Counted from the stretch's first letter, positions 16,762 to 25,685 are shown. The stretch is 43,828 nucleotides of DNA from an uncultured Clostridia bacterium (GCA_937876985.1 CALEFT010000017.1:1-43828); one strand, 5' to 3'. Numbers and translations: made by a program. The notes: generated from the letters alone by a model not told the origin.

Positions 16762-17247
16762 TTAACCGCAATATTTCTCTACAAGATAATCTACACCATG
16801 ACAATATCCCGCTAGTCCTTCGCCAACAATTGTCTTCTCTGCATAATAGGAAATATATGAGACCTGTCGAAAAGCTTCGCGCTCATCTACCTTAGAGATG
16901 TGCACCTCTACTGTTGGAATAGAAACTGCCTTAAGTGCATCGAGAATTGCAACAGATGTGTGTGTGTATCCGCCTGGATTAAACACGATTCCGTCTACCT
17001 TATCAAAGTACGCATTCTGAATGTAGTCAATTAACGCGCCCTCCGAATTGCTCTGCTCAAAAACAAGCTCCACCTTCACATCAGAAGAATACTCTTTCGA
17101 AGCTACATGCTCGCGCACCTTTGAGATTAAGTCTAGGTATGTCTCGCGTCCATAGATGTTTGGCTCACGGATTCCTAGCATGTTTAGGTTTGGTCCGTTC
17201 AAGACTAAGATTTTGTATGTCTTTTCTGCGTCGATATTTGTGCTCAT
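16762..17247 (-). CDS. aroQ: type II 3-dehydroquinate dehydratase
   Basis: Converts 3-dehydroquinate to 3-dehydroshikimate. The 161-residue size and motifs are those of the dodecameric type II enzyme: LVLNGPNLNMLG, REPNIYG with the catalytic Tyr, FNPGGYTHTS, and EVHISKVDEREAFR. The usual SNHEG loop reads SNSEG here. The ATG overlaps the stop of the aroE-aroK gene by four bases. Confidence 0.96.
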   Translation of the reverse strand: MSTNIDAEKTYKILVLNGPNLNMLGIREPNIYGRETYLDLISKVREHVASKEYSSDVKVELVFEQSNSEGALIDYIQNAYFDKVDGIVFNPGGYTHTSVAILDALKAVSIPTVEVHISKVDEREAFRQVSYISYYAEKTIVGEGLAGYCHGVDYLVEKYCG

Positions 17248-18692
17248 TTTTGCTCCATTCTGGCTTGTAGCCCTTCGATTTTTTCTCTTAGTTCCTGGTC
17301 TACTTCTCGCGAGAAATCGCCTAAGCTCCAGGTCTCGTCTGCGACCTTCTCATATAGTGGTGCGCGTTCTTCTAGTAGGCTTGCGATTGACTTCTTTCTC
17401 GAGATTGGTCTGTCGCTTTTGTCCTGCCTTTCGAGCGCGGCAAGTGCTCTGTCGATGTAGATTACGCGCGAGTTCATCTTCAAGTAGAATTCGTTTCTTC
17501 CTCTCGTCACGATTCCGCCACCCGTCGAGATTACTAGTCCGGACCTTGCGAGCGCGCCCTTCGCGACTTCGGTTTCTAGGCGTCTAAACTCCTCCTCGCC
17601 GTCTTGCTCAATCACTTCGCTTGGAGTTCTTCCTACTTCCCATCCGAAAAGCACGTCCAAGTCCACAAACTCTCTTCCGGTTTTTTCTGCGATTTGCTTT
17701 CCGATAAAAGACTTTCCGCTTCCTGGCATTCCGACCAACGTGATGTTGAGCATTTTGTCTTCGAGGCTTCTAGTAATTTGATTTATCACATTCGAGCCAC
17801 TAGCTGTCAATTCTTCATCACTTGGGATGCGTAGCACCTTCGCGTCTTGGCTACATTTTGTTGCGTCACATTCTGTAAATTCGAAAGCCGCTTCAAAAAC
17901 ATGCTGCGCCTTATATGCCTGTGCTACAAGCATTGATAGGCCACCAGCGGTTTTTATGCCAAGCTTTGTAGCATCGTAAAGAAGGCGCGTTCTTGATGGA
18001 TTATATATTATGTCGGCGACTGCTTGTAGCTTCTTAAATCTATCAAGCGAAGCTGGTCCTCCGATTGCTAGTGGCGATAGGTCGACATTTGGATACATTC
18101 CGACTGGTGTCGTATTTACGATGACCTCTATATCAGGAAGCTTCGTAAGAACGTTGTCGTAGTTTATCTCTCCGCTTCTCGAGCAGAAGGATATTGACGC
18201 GGCTTTAAGTTTACAGAGTGCATATTCCACTGCAACCGATGCGCCGCCTGTTCCAAGAATCAGACAATTGCGGCCAGCTACGTCGATTCCAGCATCGTGT
18301 AGCATATAGGCAAAGCCATATGCGTCCGTGTTGTCGCCATATAAGGTGCCGTCACGAAGTCGTGCGACTGTATTTACGGCGCCAATCGTTCTGGCCGCAT
18401 CGGATAGACGGCCATATTGTTCGCACATGGCGTGCATGTTTTTCTTGTATGGGATTGTCACATTGAAGCCATCAAAAACAGCGTTTCTAGCTAGCTCCTC
18501 TAACTCGTTTTCTTCGCGCTCGATTATCTCGTATGTGTAACGAGAGGTGAGCGCCGCATGTATTTGCGGCGAGTATGAATGTGGGAGGCTCTTGCCGAGC
18601 ACTCCACATTTTCTAATGCTTTTCGCGAGGGGCGTAGTTAGCGCGTTTTGCGTAGTCTGCGTCTTGCTTGCTTCTTGATTAGTATTTTCCAT
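17244..18692 (-). CDS. aroE-aroK: bifunctional shikimate dehydrogenase / shikimate kinase
   Basis: Fusion of two consecutive shikimate-pathway enzymes, 482 residues. Residues about 28-275 are shikimate dehydrogenase: GKSLPHSYSPQIH, NVTIPYK with catalytic Lys83, NTDAYG with Asp123, and the NADP-binding LILGTGGAS. Residues about 313-475 are shikimate kinase: Walker A GMPGSGKS (321-328), DLDVLFG, EFRRLETE, STGGGIV and a SDRPIS lid. A linker of about 35 residues joins them. The order within the fusion matches the reaction order. A GAAGG site precedes the ATG. Both active sites look intact. Confidence 0.95.
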   Translation of the reverse strand: MENTNQEASKTQTTQNALTTPLAKSIRKCGVLGKSLPHSYSPQIHAALTSRYTYEIIEREENELEELARNAVFDGFNVTIPYKKNMHAMCEQYGRLSDAARTIGAVNTVARLRDGTLYGDNTDAYGFAYMLHDAGIDVAGRNCLILGTGGASVAVEYALCKLKAASISFCSRSGEINYDNVLTKLPDIEVIVNTTPVGMYPNVDLSPLAIGGPASLDRFKKLQAVADIIYNPSRTRLLYDATKLGIKTAGGLSMLVAQAYKAQHVFEAAFEFTECDATKCSQDAKVLRIPSDEELTASGSNVINQITRSLEDKMLNITLVGMPGSGKSFIGKQIAEKTGREFVDLDVLFGWEVGRTPSEVIEQDGEEEFRRLETEVAKGALARSGLVISTGGGIVTRGRNEFYLKMNSRVIYIDRALAALERQDKSDRPISRKKSIASLLEERAPLYEKVADETWSLGDFSREVDQELREKIEGLQARMEQK

Positions 18693-18714
18693 ACGACACC
18701 TTCGACACTTTTGG

Positions 18715-19863
18715 TTAGATGATTTCGTTGTAAGAGCCGAGGTAGCGGAACTCTTTTACGAGCTTGCTAATCTCGCCGATCATGTCTGCGAAGTCTGCGT
18801 TGTAGACGCTTGTCTCGAGGTCGAAGTAGAACATGAACTCGAAGTCTCTTCCTACGAGTGGGCGCGACTCAAGCTTTACAAGGTTTACGCCACGGGAGTA
18901 GAGAAGTGAGAGCACGCGGTAGAGCGCACCTGGTTCGTGGCGGAGGACCATCATCATGGAAGTGCGGTCTGCGCCTGGGTAGATCTCGAGGTTCTTGGAG
19001 ATGCAGATGAATCTTGTGTAGTTATTGCCCTGGTCTTGGCACTCGCCCTTTACACAGTCGAGTCCATAAAGCTCGCTGCAGCGATAGGATGCAAGACACG
19101 CTAGGTCTGTGCGACCAGATTCTGCAACGAACTTAGCAGCCTCAGCTGTATTCTTGCAGTATGTAACCTTCACGTCGTTTCCTAGGGACTTGATGAAGTC
19201 ACGGCACTGGTTAATTGCCTGCTCGTGGCTCATGATTTCCTTGATGTCGGAAAGCTTTCCGCCTTGTACCATGAGGCAATTGTGGTCTACCTTTACGCGG
19301 ATGGAGCGAACAATCTTGAAGCGGTTTTTGATCATCAAATCGTAAACTGCGGAAACTGTTCCTGCGTTAGAATTCTCTACTGGAAGCACGCCATACTGGC
19401 ATAGTCCAGACTCGATTGCTGCGAATACCTGTGAGAAATTCTTCATGTACATAATGCTTGGAATCTTAAAAAGCTTCTCTGTAGCTTCCTGTGAGAACGC
19501 GCCCTCTACACCCTGGCAAGCAACGATTGCCTTTGTAGGAAATGGTGTCGTAGACTGATTCGCGATAGCTTCCTTCACCATCAAATAGTCTTCGCCCTTG
19601 TCCTCCCAGAGCTTGCTTTGTACGCCGCGGCTCATCTCAAACAAAAGAGAATAAAGTGGTGAGATGTATGGCTTTGTTCTCTCGTCTGCCATGTCGTAAA
19701 TACCGCTTAGCTTTTCTCTCTCGCGGCTGTGATCTAGGATTGGGCGGCCTGCCTCAACCTTCGCTGCGCCAATTTGTTCAGCAATTTCCATTCTCTTCTC
19801 AAAAGCAGCAAGAAGCTCCTTGTCCGCCTTGTCGATTTCTAATCTTAGTTTTTCGATGTCCAT
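18715..19863 (-). CDS. pheA: bifunctional chorismate mutase / prephenate dehydratase (P-protein)
   Basis: Makes phenylpyruvate from chorismate via prephenate. Residues 1-90 are an AroQ-type chorismate mutase (LRLEIDKADKELLAAFEKR). Residues about 108-285 are prephenate dehydratase, with VEGAFSQEA, PVENSNAGTV and NYTRF. Residues about 300-378 are a regulatory ACT domain carrying GALYRVLSLLYSRGVNL and ESRP, the phenylalanine-binding signature, so feedback inhibition by phenylalanine is expected. It sits between aroC and aroE-aroK. Confidence 0.95.
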   Translation of the reverse strand: MDIEKLRLEIDKADKELLAAFEKRMEIAEQIGAAKVEAGRPILDHSREREKLSGIYDMADERTKPYISPLYSLLFEMSRGVQSKLWEDKGEDYLMVKEAIANQSTTPFPTKAIVACQGVEGAFSQEATEKLFKIPSIMYMKNFSQVFAAIESGLCQYGVLPVENSNAGTVSAVYDLMIKNRFKIVRSIRVKVDHNCLMVQGGKLSDIKEIMSHEQAINQCRDFIKSLGNDVKVTYCKNTAEAAKFVAESGRTDLACLASYRCSELYGLDCVKGECQDQGNNYTRFICISKNLEIYPGADRTSMMMVLRHEPGALYRVLSLLYSRGVNLVKLESRPLVGRDFEFMFYFDLETSVYNADFADMIGEISKLVKEFRYLGSYNEII

Positions 19864-19911
19864 ATTATTTCTCCTAATTCATAATTTGTTCTTGTTTGTC
19901 TTAAGTTTGTC

Positions 19912-21030
19912 TCAGACCTTGCCCTCATAGAGCAGCTTGTCATAAATCGCAATCGCTGCACACGCCTCTATCACTGGAACTGCTCTTGGCACTATGCACG
20001 GATCGTGTCGGCCGTGGATTTCTAGCTCCACATCGCGCATCTCATCTAAGTCAACCGTTCTTTGCTTCGCCGAGATGGACGGTGTCGGCTTGATTGCAAC
20101 GTCGAACACTATCGGGGCTGCGTCGCCGACTGTGATTCCTCCGAGGATTCCGCCGCTTCGGTTCGTCTCCAAGACCGCCCTTCCTTCGTCTACCACGAAC
20201 GAGTCGTTGTTCTCTGTCGCCCTTAGACTAGCCGCCATAAAGCCGTTTCCGAACTCTACGCCCTTTACTGCTGGAACTGCGAAGCATAGCCTAGCTATCT
20301 CTCCTTCGACCCCCTCGAAAAGCGGCCCTCCAACACCACCAGGCATTCCATCAATTACTACCTCTATCTGTCCACCGATGGAATCTAGTTGTTCCTTGGC
20401 CTCTAGTATCTCGTCCCTCATTAATTCTCCCTGGACATCGTTTACTACTGGAAAATCCTTCGTAGCAACGAGTGCCAAAGCCTTAATAAAGACATCTCTT
20501 TCTTTGTAATTTGCATCTAAGATTGTGTCATCCTTCACACATCCGATGGACTTTATGTGTCCATAAATCTTGATGCCCAATTTGTCTTCTAGTTCCTTCT
20601 TACAAACTGCTCCCGCGATGCAAAGCGGAGCCGTAAGCCTTCCCGAGAACGCTCCTCCACCAGAGGATATGTAGCTGTCACCGTATTTAAGTCTCGCAGT
20701 GAAATCTGCGTGAGATGGTCTTGGCTTTCTTAATAGCTCCGAATAGTCGTGCGGCCTAATGTTCGTATTCTCTATATACGCTTCCACCGCGTCGCCATTC
20801 ATCTCGAAGATTGGTAGGTCTGGTTCTTTTCGAGGAGTGGACCAGCTATTTTGTCCTGGAGCGCGCCTTTTGCAAAATCGCTCTACATACTCGCTATCGA
20901 TATTGTCTCGGACCTTCTTAGGCAAGCCTTCTATTCTCACGCCAATACGCGGAGTGTGAGACTGCCCATAAATTCCGATTCGCAAGGCCGATCCATTGTG
21001 CCAAATCAGCTCGTATTCAGCTGGAATCAT
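19912..21030 (-). CDS. aroC: chorismate synthase (divergent)
   Basis: Converts EPSP to chorismate with reduced FMN, 372 residues. Family landmarks are recognisable but altered: YGQSHTPRIG replaces the usual FGESHG, RRAPGQNSWSTPRKEPD fits the RRPGQ region, RPSHADF replaces RPGHADY, and SGGGAFSGRLTA replaces SGRGRAS-RETA. The catalytic histidines in the SHT and SHAD contexts, and the late GGILGGITVGD and RHDPCIVPRAVPV segments, are kept. It overlaps aroA by four bases. An intact pathway around it argues that it is functional. Confidence 0.9.
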   Translation of the reverse strand: MIPAEYELIWHNGSALRIGIYGQSHTPRIGVRIEGLPKKVRDNIDSEYVERFCKRRAPGQNSWSTPRKEPDLPIFEMNGDAVEAYIENTNIRPHDYSELLRKPRPSHADFTARLKYGDSYISSGGGAFSGRLTAPLCIAGAVCKKELEDKLGIKIYGHIKSIGCVKDDTILDANYKERDVFIKALALVATKDFPVVNDVQGELMRDEILEAKEQLDSIGGQIEVVIDGMPGGVGGPLFEGVEGEIARLCFAVPAVKGVEFGNGFMAASLRATENNDSFVVDEGRAVLETNRSGGILGGITVGDAAPIVFDVAIKPTPSISAKQRTVDLDEMRDVELEIHGRHDPCIVPRAVPVIEACAAIAIYDKLLYEGKV

Positions 21031-22436
21031 GTGTCTTCCTCCCTACTTACTATATTCAAAACGCCTGCGTCCTCTAGCATTTCCCACATCCGCGGAAAAG
21101 ACTTCGCCACGCACGAAGCATTGTCTAATCTAATCTTTTTGCCACTTGCCTTTGAAACTAAGCAAGCGGTCATGGCCATTCGATGGTCATTATACGCCTT
21201 TAGACAAATTGTTTCATCGTTTTTGTCCGCGCCGTTATCTTCATTTCCGATTTCACTTAAGATACCGCGTGCCGAATAGACATACAAATTCTCTCCGTCA
21301 CAAATTGCCTTTGCGCCAAGTGCGGCCAAATGGTCAATCGTCGCAGCAACTCTGTCGGACTCCTTAACCTTAAGGCGACCAATACTTCTAAGCACTGTCG
21401 GCTTTGCTTCACCCTCATCATCCAGAATGCTTGCCGCACAAACTGCGATATAAGGAACGATGTCTGGGAAATCCTTACAATCGATGTCAATCGACTTCGC
21501 CTTAGCCTTCGAACCAATGCCATCAGCAGTATTCATAATTCGCGTCGCCTCTACATATGAACCATCCTCGTCCTTGCCATATGTGACGCTAACACCCATT
21601 TTTGTAAGCACATCCACAATGACTCTGTCACCCTGCTTCGAATCAGGATATAGTCCATAAATCCTGCCAGTATTGCCAGGCATCACAGCCGCAAGGCACA
21701 GCAAAAAAGCCGTCGCCGACCAATCCGCCTCAACCTCTAGGCTTGATTTCGCATCAAGGCTTTCTGGAAGCTTAATTGAATAACATCCACCCGCGTTATT
21801 TACGACAATCTGCTTTCTTTCTAGCGCGTCAATCGTCAGCTCATAATAGCTTTTCGACTTAAGCTCGCTAGTTAGTCGAATGCTCGAATTAGTCGTCATT
21901 ATTAGCGCCATCAAAAGCCCAGAAATGTACTGCGAGCTAACTAGCCCAGAAATCTCATAAACGCCTTCTTCTAAGCTACCCTTAACTACAACCGTGCGCG
22001 TCTCATCTACTCCGCCAATTTCAACACCATGTGGCGCGAGGCACAAAGCCAAATCGTCTAGCGGCCTATCGTATAGCTTGCCACCCGTCTCGAAAAGAAC
22101 TTCGTGCTCTATATTCTTCTCTAGGAAACTTAGGTACGCCATGGAAACCGGAATCATGAATCGAATTGTCGAGCCACTCTCGCCAACATTAAGCACAATT
22201 GGCGTCTTCTTGCTTACCTTATAATCCCAAAGTGCACGAAGACAGCGACGCGTCGCCTTGATGTCCTCATTATCTGAATTGCAAGGCTTTGTAACATTGT
22301 TAATCACGTCTTCACTAGGATTTTCCTTCAAATTCTCGAGCAAAAATGTCACGATTAGCTCACGGTGAAGCAAGGACTTCGATGAATAAGCCCTTAGACT
22401 AAAATCTGCATTTTTTGTCTCGAATGTAATCGCCAT
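21027..22436 (-). CDS. aroA: 3-phosphoshikimate 1-carboxyvinyltransferase (EPSP synthase)
   Basis: Adds phosphoenolpyruvate to shikimate 3-phosphate. At 469 residues it is about 40 longer than usual. Substrate-binding motifs are visible: YSSKSLLHRELI near residue 17, NVGESGSTIRFMIPV, SSQYISGLLMAL, DCKDFPDIVPY, LKVKESDR and AYNDHRMAMTA. The GESGST loop differs from the common GNSGTT, as in class II-like enzymes, so glyphosate sensitivity cannot be read off. The ATG is preceded by AAGGA. Confidence 0.95.
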   Translation of the reverse strand: MAITFETKNADFSLRAYSSKSLLHRELIVTFLLENLKENPSEDVINNVTKPCNSDNEDIKATRRCLRALWDYKVSKKTPIVLNVGESGSTIRFMIPVSMAYLSFLEKNIEHEVLFETGGKLYDRPLDDLALCLAPHGVEIGGVDETRTVVVKGSLEEGVYEISGLVSSQYISGLLMALIMTTNSSIRLTSELKSKSYYELTIDALERKQIVVNNAGGCYSIKLPESLDAKSSLEVEADWSATAFLLCLAAVMPGNTGRIYGLYPDSKQGDRVIVDVLTKMGVSVTYGKDEDGSYVEATRIMNTADGIGSKAKAKSIDIDCKDFPDIVPYIAVCAASILDDEGEAKPTVLRSIGRLKVKESDRVAATIDHLAALGAKAICDGENLYVYSARGILSEIGNEDNGADKNDETICLKAYNDHRMAMTACLVSKASGKKIRLDNASCVAKSFPRMWEMLEDAGVLNIVSREEDT

Positions 22437-22448
22437 TTCCTTAACCTA

Positions 22449-23540
22449 TTAACCTTCCAAGAACTTCTCGAATTGCTCGACACTCATCTTCTCGCAATTT
22501 GCTTCGCCTAATCTCTCAACGACAACTACCGTAAGCTCATTGCCGCGCTTTTTCTTATCGTTCATACTTCCACTAGCAGCATCACGCGCAGTGATGTCAT
22601 AATCTGTTGGAAGTCCATATAACTCCAAAATCTTACATAGCTTCGGATAAATTTCCTCATTGGCGAGAGCGCCACAAGCTCCATTAGCCTTTGACATTCT
22701 AGCATCACAAGCCTTCGCAATCAAAGCCATTCCGCAAGCAACAGCTACTCCATGCGAGATAGTAAAATTACTGTTTCTTTCAATTACATGTCCAACTGTA
22801 TGTCCATAATTTAGTGTCTGTCTTAGTCCATTGTCATGCTCGTCCAAAGCGACAACTTCTGCCTTGTTTGAGATGCAGCGCGCTACTACCTTTTCGAGCT
22901 TGTCCGGGTCAGAAGTTGGTGCGATTTTCTCTAGCATCAAGAGGTCGTATAGCTCAGCGTCGCGAATCATCGCATACTTGATTACTTCCGCCATGCCCTC
23001 AGTGAAAAGCTCGTCCGGCAAGGTCCTAAGCACGCCCACGTCAGCAATTACCAGCTTTGGCTGATGGAAAGCACCCACCAAATTCTTGCCCTGCGGCAAA
23101 TCGATTCCGGTCTTGCCGCCAACAGACGCATCCACCTGCGACAAAAGCGAAGTAGAAATCTGAACAACGCTAATTCCACGAAGGAAAATCGACGCCGCGA
23201 AGCCACCCATGTCACCAGCGACACCACCGCCAAGAGCCACAATTGCATCCGTTCTAGTAAACTGATTTGTCGCAAGATTTGCGAGTAGACTAGCAATAGT
23301 TTCCAAATTCTTCGACTTCTCGCCCGCCTCAAAGATCTCAACAAAAACCTCGAAGCCTGCCTCCTCCAAAGAAGCCTTCACTGTCTCTAGATGGTATTTC
23401 GCCACATTTGTATCAGTAAAAACCATGAGCTTTGTCGCCTTTGGAAGTACGTTCTTAATCATTCCCCCGCACTTCGAAATGAGGTCTTTTCCAACTACAA
23501 CATCGTATTCTTTCGAAGTTTTTACTCTTATTGTCTGCAT
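22449..23540 (-). CDS. aroB: 3-dehydroquinate synthase
   Basis: Second shikimate-pathway enzyme, NAD- and metal-dependent. Core motifs are intact: GGGVAGDMGGFAAS, FLRGISVVQISTSLLSQVD, GGKTGIDLPQGKN and the metal ligands in LNYGHTVGH and ISHG. I place the start at 23538-23540, where GAGGAGA sits six bases upstream, giving 363 residues; an in-frame ATG at 23573 lacks a site and would add 11 residues unlike the family. It follows tyrA by 35 bases. Confidence 0.95.
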   Translation of the reverse strand: MQTIRVKTSKEYDVVVGKDLISKCGGMIKNVLPKATKLMVFTDTNVAKYHLETVKASLEEAGFEVFVEIFEAGEKSKNLETIASLLANLATNQFTRTDAIVALGGGVAGDMGGFAASIFLRGISVVQISTSLLSQVDASVGGKTGIDLPQGKNLVGAFHQPKLVIADVGVLRTLPDELFTEGMAEVIKYAMIRDAELYDLLMLEKIAPTSDPDKLEKVVARCISNKAEVVALDEHDNGLRQTLNYGHTVGHVIERNSNFTISHGVAVACGMALIAKACDARMSKANGACGALANEEIYPKLCKILELYGLPTDYDITARDAASGSMNDKKKRGNELTVVVVERLGEANCEKMSVEQFEKFLEG

Positions 23541-23575
23541 ATGTTCTCCTCTCGTAGCATAGCCTAACGCCACCC

Positions 23576-24445
23576 TTAAGCCTTCTTGCCGTCTAACTCT
23601 TCCTTGCGACGACGACCATCATCAAGTAACTTAACTAGGCTCTCCTCGTCGTCCGCAAGAATCGCCTCCTTATACTTAGTAAGCTCCCCAATAAGCGAGT
23701 CGATCTCATTAATCATATTGTCCTTGTTCTCCAAGAAAAGCTTCGACCACATCACTGGATTAAGCCACGCTACTCTCGTCATATCCTTATAGCTCCCCGC
23801 CGAAAAGCCCTTATGACTAGAAGCACTCGGGCTTTTGATATATGCATTCGACACGAGATGTGCCATCTGTGAAGTAAATGCGATTATCTCGTCATGCTTT
23901 TCGCTGTGGGCTAAGCAATACGAACCAAAGCCGACTGGCTCTAAAGCAGCCTTTACTCTATCAATCATTTGCATATCATCAAACGTTGGTGGAACGATAA
24001 TCATCGGCGCACCATCGAACATGTCAGCCTGCGAATGTGCTAGTCCCGAATACTTGCTGCCGGCCATCGGATGTCCACCAACAAAGAGGAATCCATTCTC
24101 CGACGCTGCCTTAAAGCCTGCCTCGCAAACCAGACGCTTTGTGCCGCAAGTATCGATAACCAGACCGCCTTTCTTAAACAAAGGCGCCTTCTTCGTAAGA
24201 TACTTCACAGCCACATCAGGATAGGTGCAAATCAAAACCAAATCGCACTCCTTCAAGGAATCGTCATCGAGCTTCTCGTCAACAAAATGCGCGAGCTTTC
24301 CCATCAAAATATTCGTCTCCTCGATGTCGAATCCTAGCACACGAATACCTGGCTCTGCCTCCTTGTATGCCTTCGCTAGACTAGCTCCAATAAGTCCAAG
24401 TCCAACAATTCCTACTGTACTAATTTTATTTGCTTCCTGTGACAT
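23576..24445 (-). CDS. tyrA: prephenate dehydrogenase
   Basis: Oxidatively decarboxylates prephenate to 4-hydroxyphenylpyruvate on the way to tyrosine, 289 residues. The N-terminal NAD-binding motif GIVGLGLIGASLA, then GGHPMAGS with the catalytic His and the AHLVSNAY helix are visible. There is no ACT domain, so feedback by tyrosine, if any, must act elsewhere. AAGGAG precedes the ATG. Second gene of the operon, 15 bases after aroF. Confidence 0.94.
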   Translation of the reverse strand: MSQEANKISTVGIVGLGLIGASLAKAYKEAEPGIRVLGFDIEETNILMGKLAHFVDEKLDDDSLKECDLVLICTYPDVAVKYLTKKAPLFKKGGLVIDTCGTKRLVCEAGFKAASENGFLFVGGHPMAGSKYSGLAHSQADMFDGAPMIIVPPTFDDMQMIDRVKAALEPVGFGSYCLAHSEKHDEIIAFTSQMAHLVSNAYIKSPSASSHKGFSAGSYKDMTRVAWLNPVMWSKLFLENKDNMINEIDSLIGELTKYKEAILADDEESLVKLLDDGRRRKEELDGKKA

Positions 24446-24460
24446 AAGTCTTTGTTCTCC

Positions 24461-25459
24461 TTAGATAACCTCGCGAATCTTCAGTACACGCTTAGCAACG
24501 TCGTCGAACTGCTCTGGAGTAAGCGACTGCGCACCATCGCAAAGCGCATGTCTTGGATCGTTATGAACCTCAATCATGAGTCCATCCGCACCACAAGCCG
24601 CAGCTGCCATTGCCATTGGCTTAACTAATCTAGCAATACCTGTCGCATGCGAAGGGTCAACAATAACTGGAAGGTGTGTAAGCTCCTTAAGCATTGGCAC
24701 TGCAGACAAGTCGAGCGTATTTCTTGTATATGTCTCGTATGTTCTAATTCCGCGCTCGCACAAAATTACATTCTCGTTTCCGCCTGCCATAATGTACTCC
24801 GCACTCATCAAAAACTCCTTCATTGTGCTAGCAAGTCCTCTCTTAAGAAGAATTGGCTTATTTATCTTACCAAGTGCCTTGAGAAGCTCGAAGTTCTGCA
24901 TATTTCTAGCACCAACCTGAATCAAGTCGACATGCTCGAAAAGTGGCAAGTGATCAGCACTCATAATCTCTGTTACAATTGGCATTCCAGTAGCCTTCTT
25001 TGCCTCAAGAAGAATATCGATACCCTCAGCCTTCATACCCTGGAAGTCATATGGAGAAGTTCTTGGCTTAAAAGCACCACCACGAAGAAGTGCTGCGCCA
25101 GATGCCTTTACACTCTTTGCAATTTCCATTACCTGCTCTGGAGATTCTACAGAACATGGACCAGCCATGAACGCGAAGTTTCCACCACCAATCTTTACAC
25201 CAGAAACATTAATAATTGAATCTTCTGGATGGAACTTTCTGTTTGCACTCTTAAATGGCTCGGAAATTCTAGTCACAGACTCAATAATATCAAGTCCCAT
25301 GAGCAAATCTGTATCTATCTTGGTTGTATCTCCGATAAGTCCCAACACTGTATGGTATTCACCCTCAGAAATGTGAACCTGCAAGCCCTGCGCCTTGAAC
25401 CATTCGATCAAGTTGTCGAATTGTGCCTTTGTTACGTCCTTCTTAATTACTGCAATCAT
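24461..25459 (-). CDS. aroF: 3-deoxy-7-phosphoheptulonate synthase, type I-beta with regulatory N-domain
   Basis: Commits phosphoenolpyruvate and erythrose 4-phosphate to the shikimate pathway. Residues about 1-70 form the small ferredoxin-like (ACT-like) domain seen in the Thermotoga-type enzyme, which mediates feedback by tyrosine or phenylalanine. Residues 80-332 are the barrel, with FMAGPCSVES, LLRGGAFKPRTSPYDFQG, QVGARNMQNF, PILLKRG, VIVDPSHATG and IEVHNDP. AAGGAGG precedes the ATG. First structural gene of the operon, preceded by a leader peptide and attenuator. Confidence 0.96.
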   Translation of the reverse strand: MIAVIKKDVTKAQFDNLIEWFKAQGLQVHISEGEYHTVLGLIGDTTKIDTDLLMGLDIIESVTRISEPFKSANRKFHPEDSIINVSGVKIGGGNFAFMAGPCSVESPEQVMEIAKSVKASGAALLRGGAFKPRTSPYDFQGMKAEGIDILLEAKKATGMPIVTEIMSADHLPLFEHVDLIQVGARNMQNFELLKALGKINKPILLKRGLASTMKEFLMSAEYIMAGGNENVILCERGIRTYETYTRNTLDLSAVPMLKELTHLPVIVDPSHATGIARLVKPMAMAAAACGADGLMIEVHNDPRHALCDGAQSLTPEQFDDVAKRVLKIREVI

Positions 25460-25483
25460 TGTAAACCTCCTTAATAAACAAAA

Positions 25484-25511
25484 ACACCGCCGGAAGTAAC
25501 CCGTGCGGTGT
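25484..25511 (-). terminator. attenuator (rho-independent terminator) before aroF
   Basis: On the minus strand ACACCGC pairs with GCGGTGT (arms 25505-25511 and 25484-25490) with an inner CGG/CCG pair, followed by TTTTGTTT. It ends about 25 bases before the aroF start, inside the leader. Its 5' half is also the 3' arm of an antiterminator, so the two structures exclude each other. Confidence 0.85.
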
Positions 25512-25557
25512 CAATTTAGTTTCTAAACCAAAAAGTTCTCAAGCACAAACTACTTCC
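25492..25557 (-). promoter_or_regulatory. antiterminator of the aroF leader
   Basis: On the minus strand GGAAGTAGTTTGTGC (25557-25543, the last codons of the leader peptide) can pair along all 15 bases with GCACGGGTTACTTCC (25506-25492, in the terminator). Four of the pairs are G-U. A ribosome stalled on the upstream Phe/Tyr codons leaves the first segment free. A ribosome reaching the stop codon at 25539 covers it and lets the terminator form. Confidence 0.75.
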
Positions 25558-25622
25558 ACTTTAGCGAAGCTTCTAAAGTAAAAGTAAAAATAAAAGAATG
25601 CGTTGTAAAAGAACTTCTTCAT
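25539..25622 (-). CDS. Phe/Tyr-rich leader peptide of the aromatic operon
   Basis: A 27-codon reading frame begins at the ATG at 25620-25622 and ends with TGA at 25539-25541. Twelve of its first 19 residues are aromatic: MKKFFYNAFFYFYFYFRSF, that is eight Phe and four Tyr, with a four-fold FY-type run in the middle. An AGAGAG ribosome binding site lies upstream. It follows the promoter at 25657-25685 and precedes the antiterminator/terminator pair. Its composition matches what the operon makes, so it is read as the sensor of charged tRNAPhe and tRNATyr, comparable in logic to the pheA leader of enteric bacteria. Confidence 0.85.
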   Translation of the reverse strand: MKKFFYNAFFYFYFYFRSFAKVEVVCA

Positions 25623-25656
25623 TATAAATTTTGCTCTCTTTCAAAAAGTTATCCTA

Positions 25657-25685
25657 ATTACACCACCGCGATATTTATTTGTCAA
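25657..25685 (-). promoter_or_regulatory. promoter of the aromatic operon
   Basis: A perfect TTGACA (25680-25685) and TGTAAT (25657-25662), separated by 17 bases, lie about 35 bases ahead of the leader peptide start. Confidence 0.8.
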
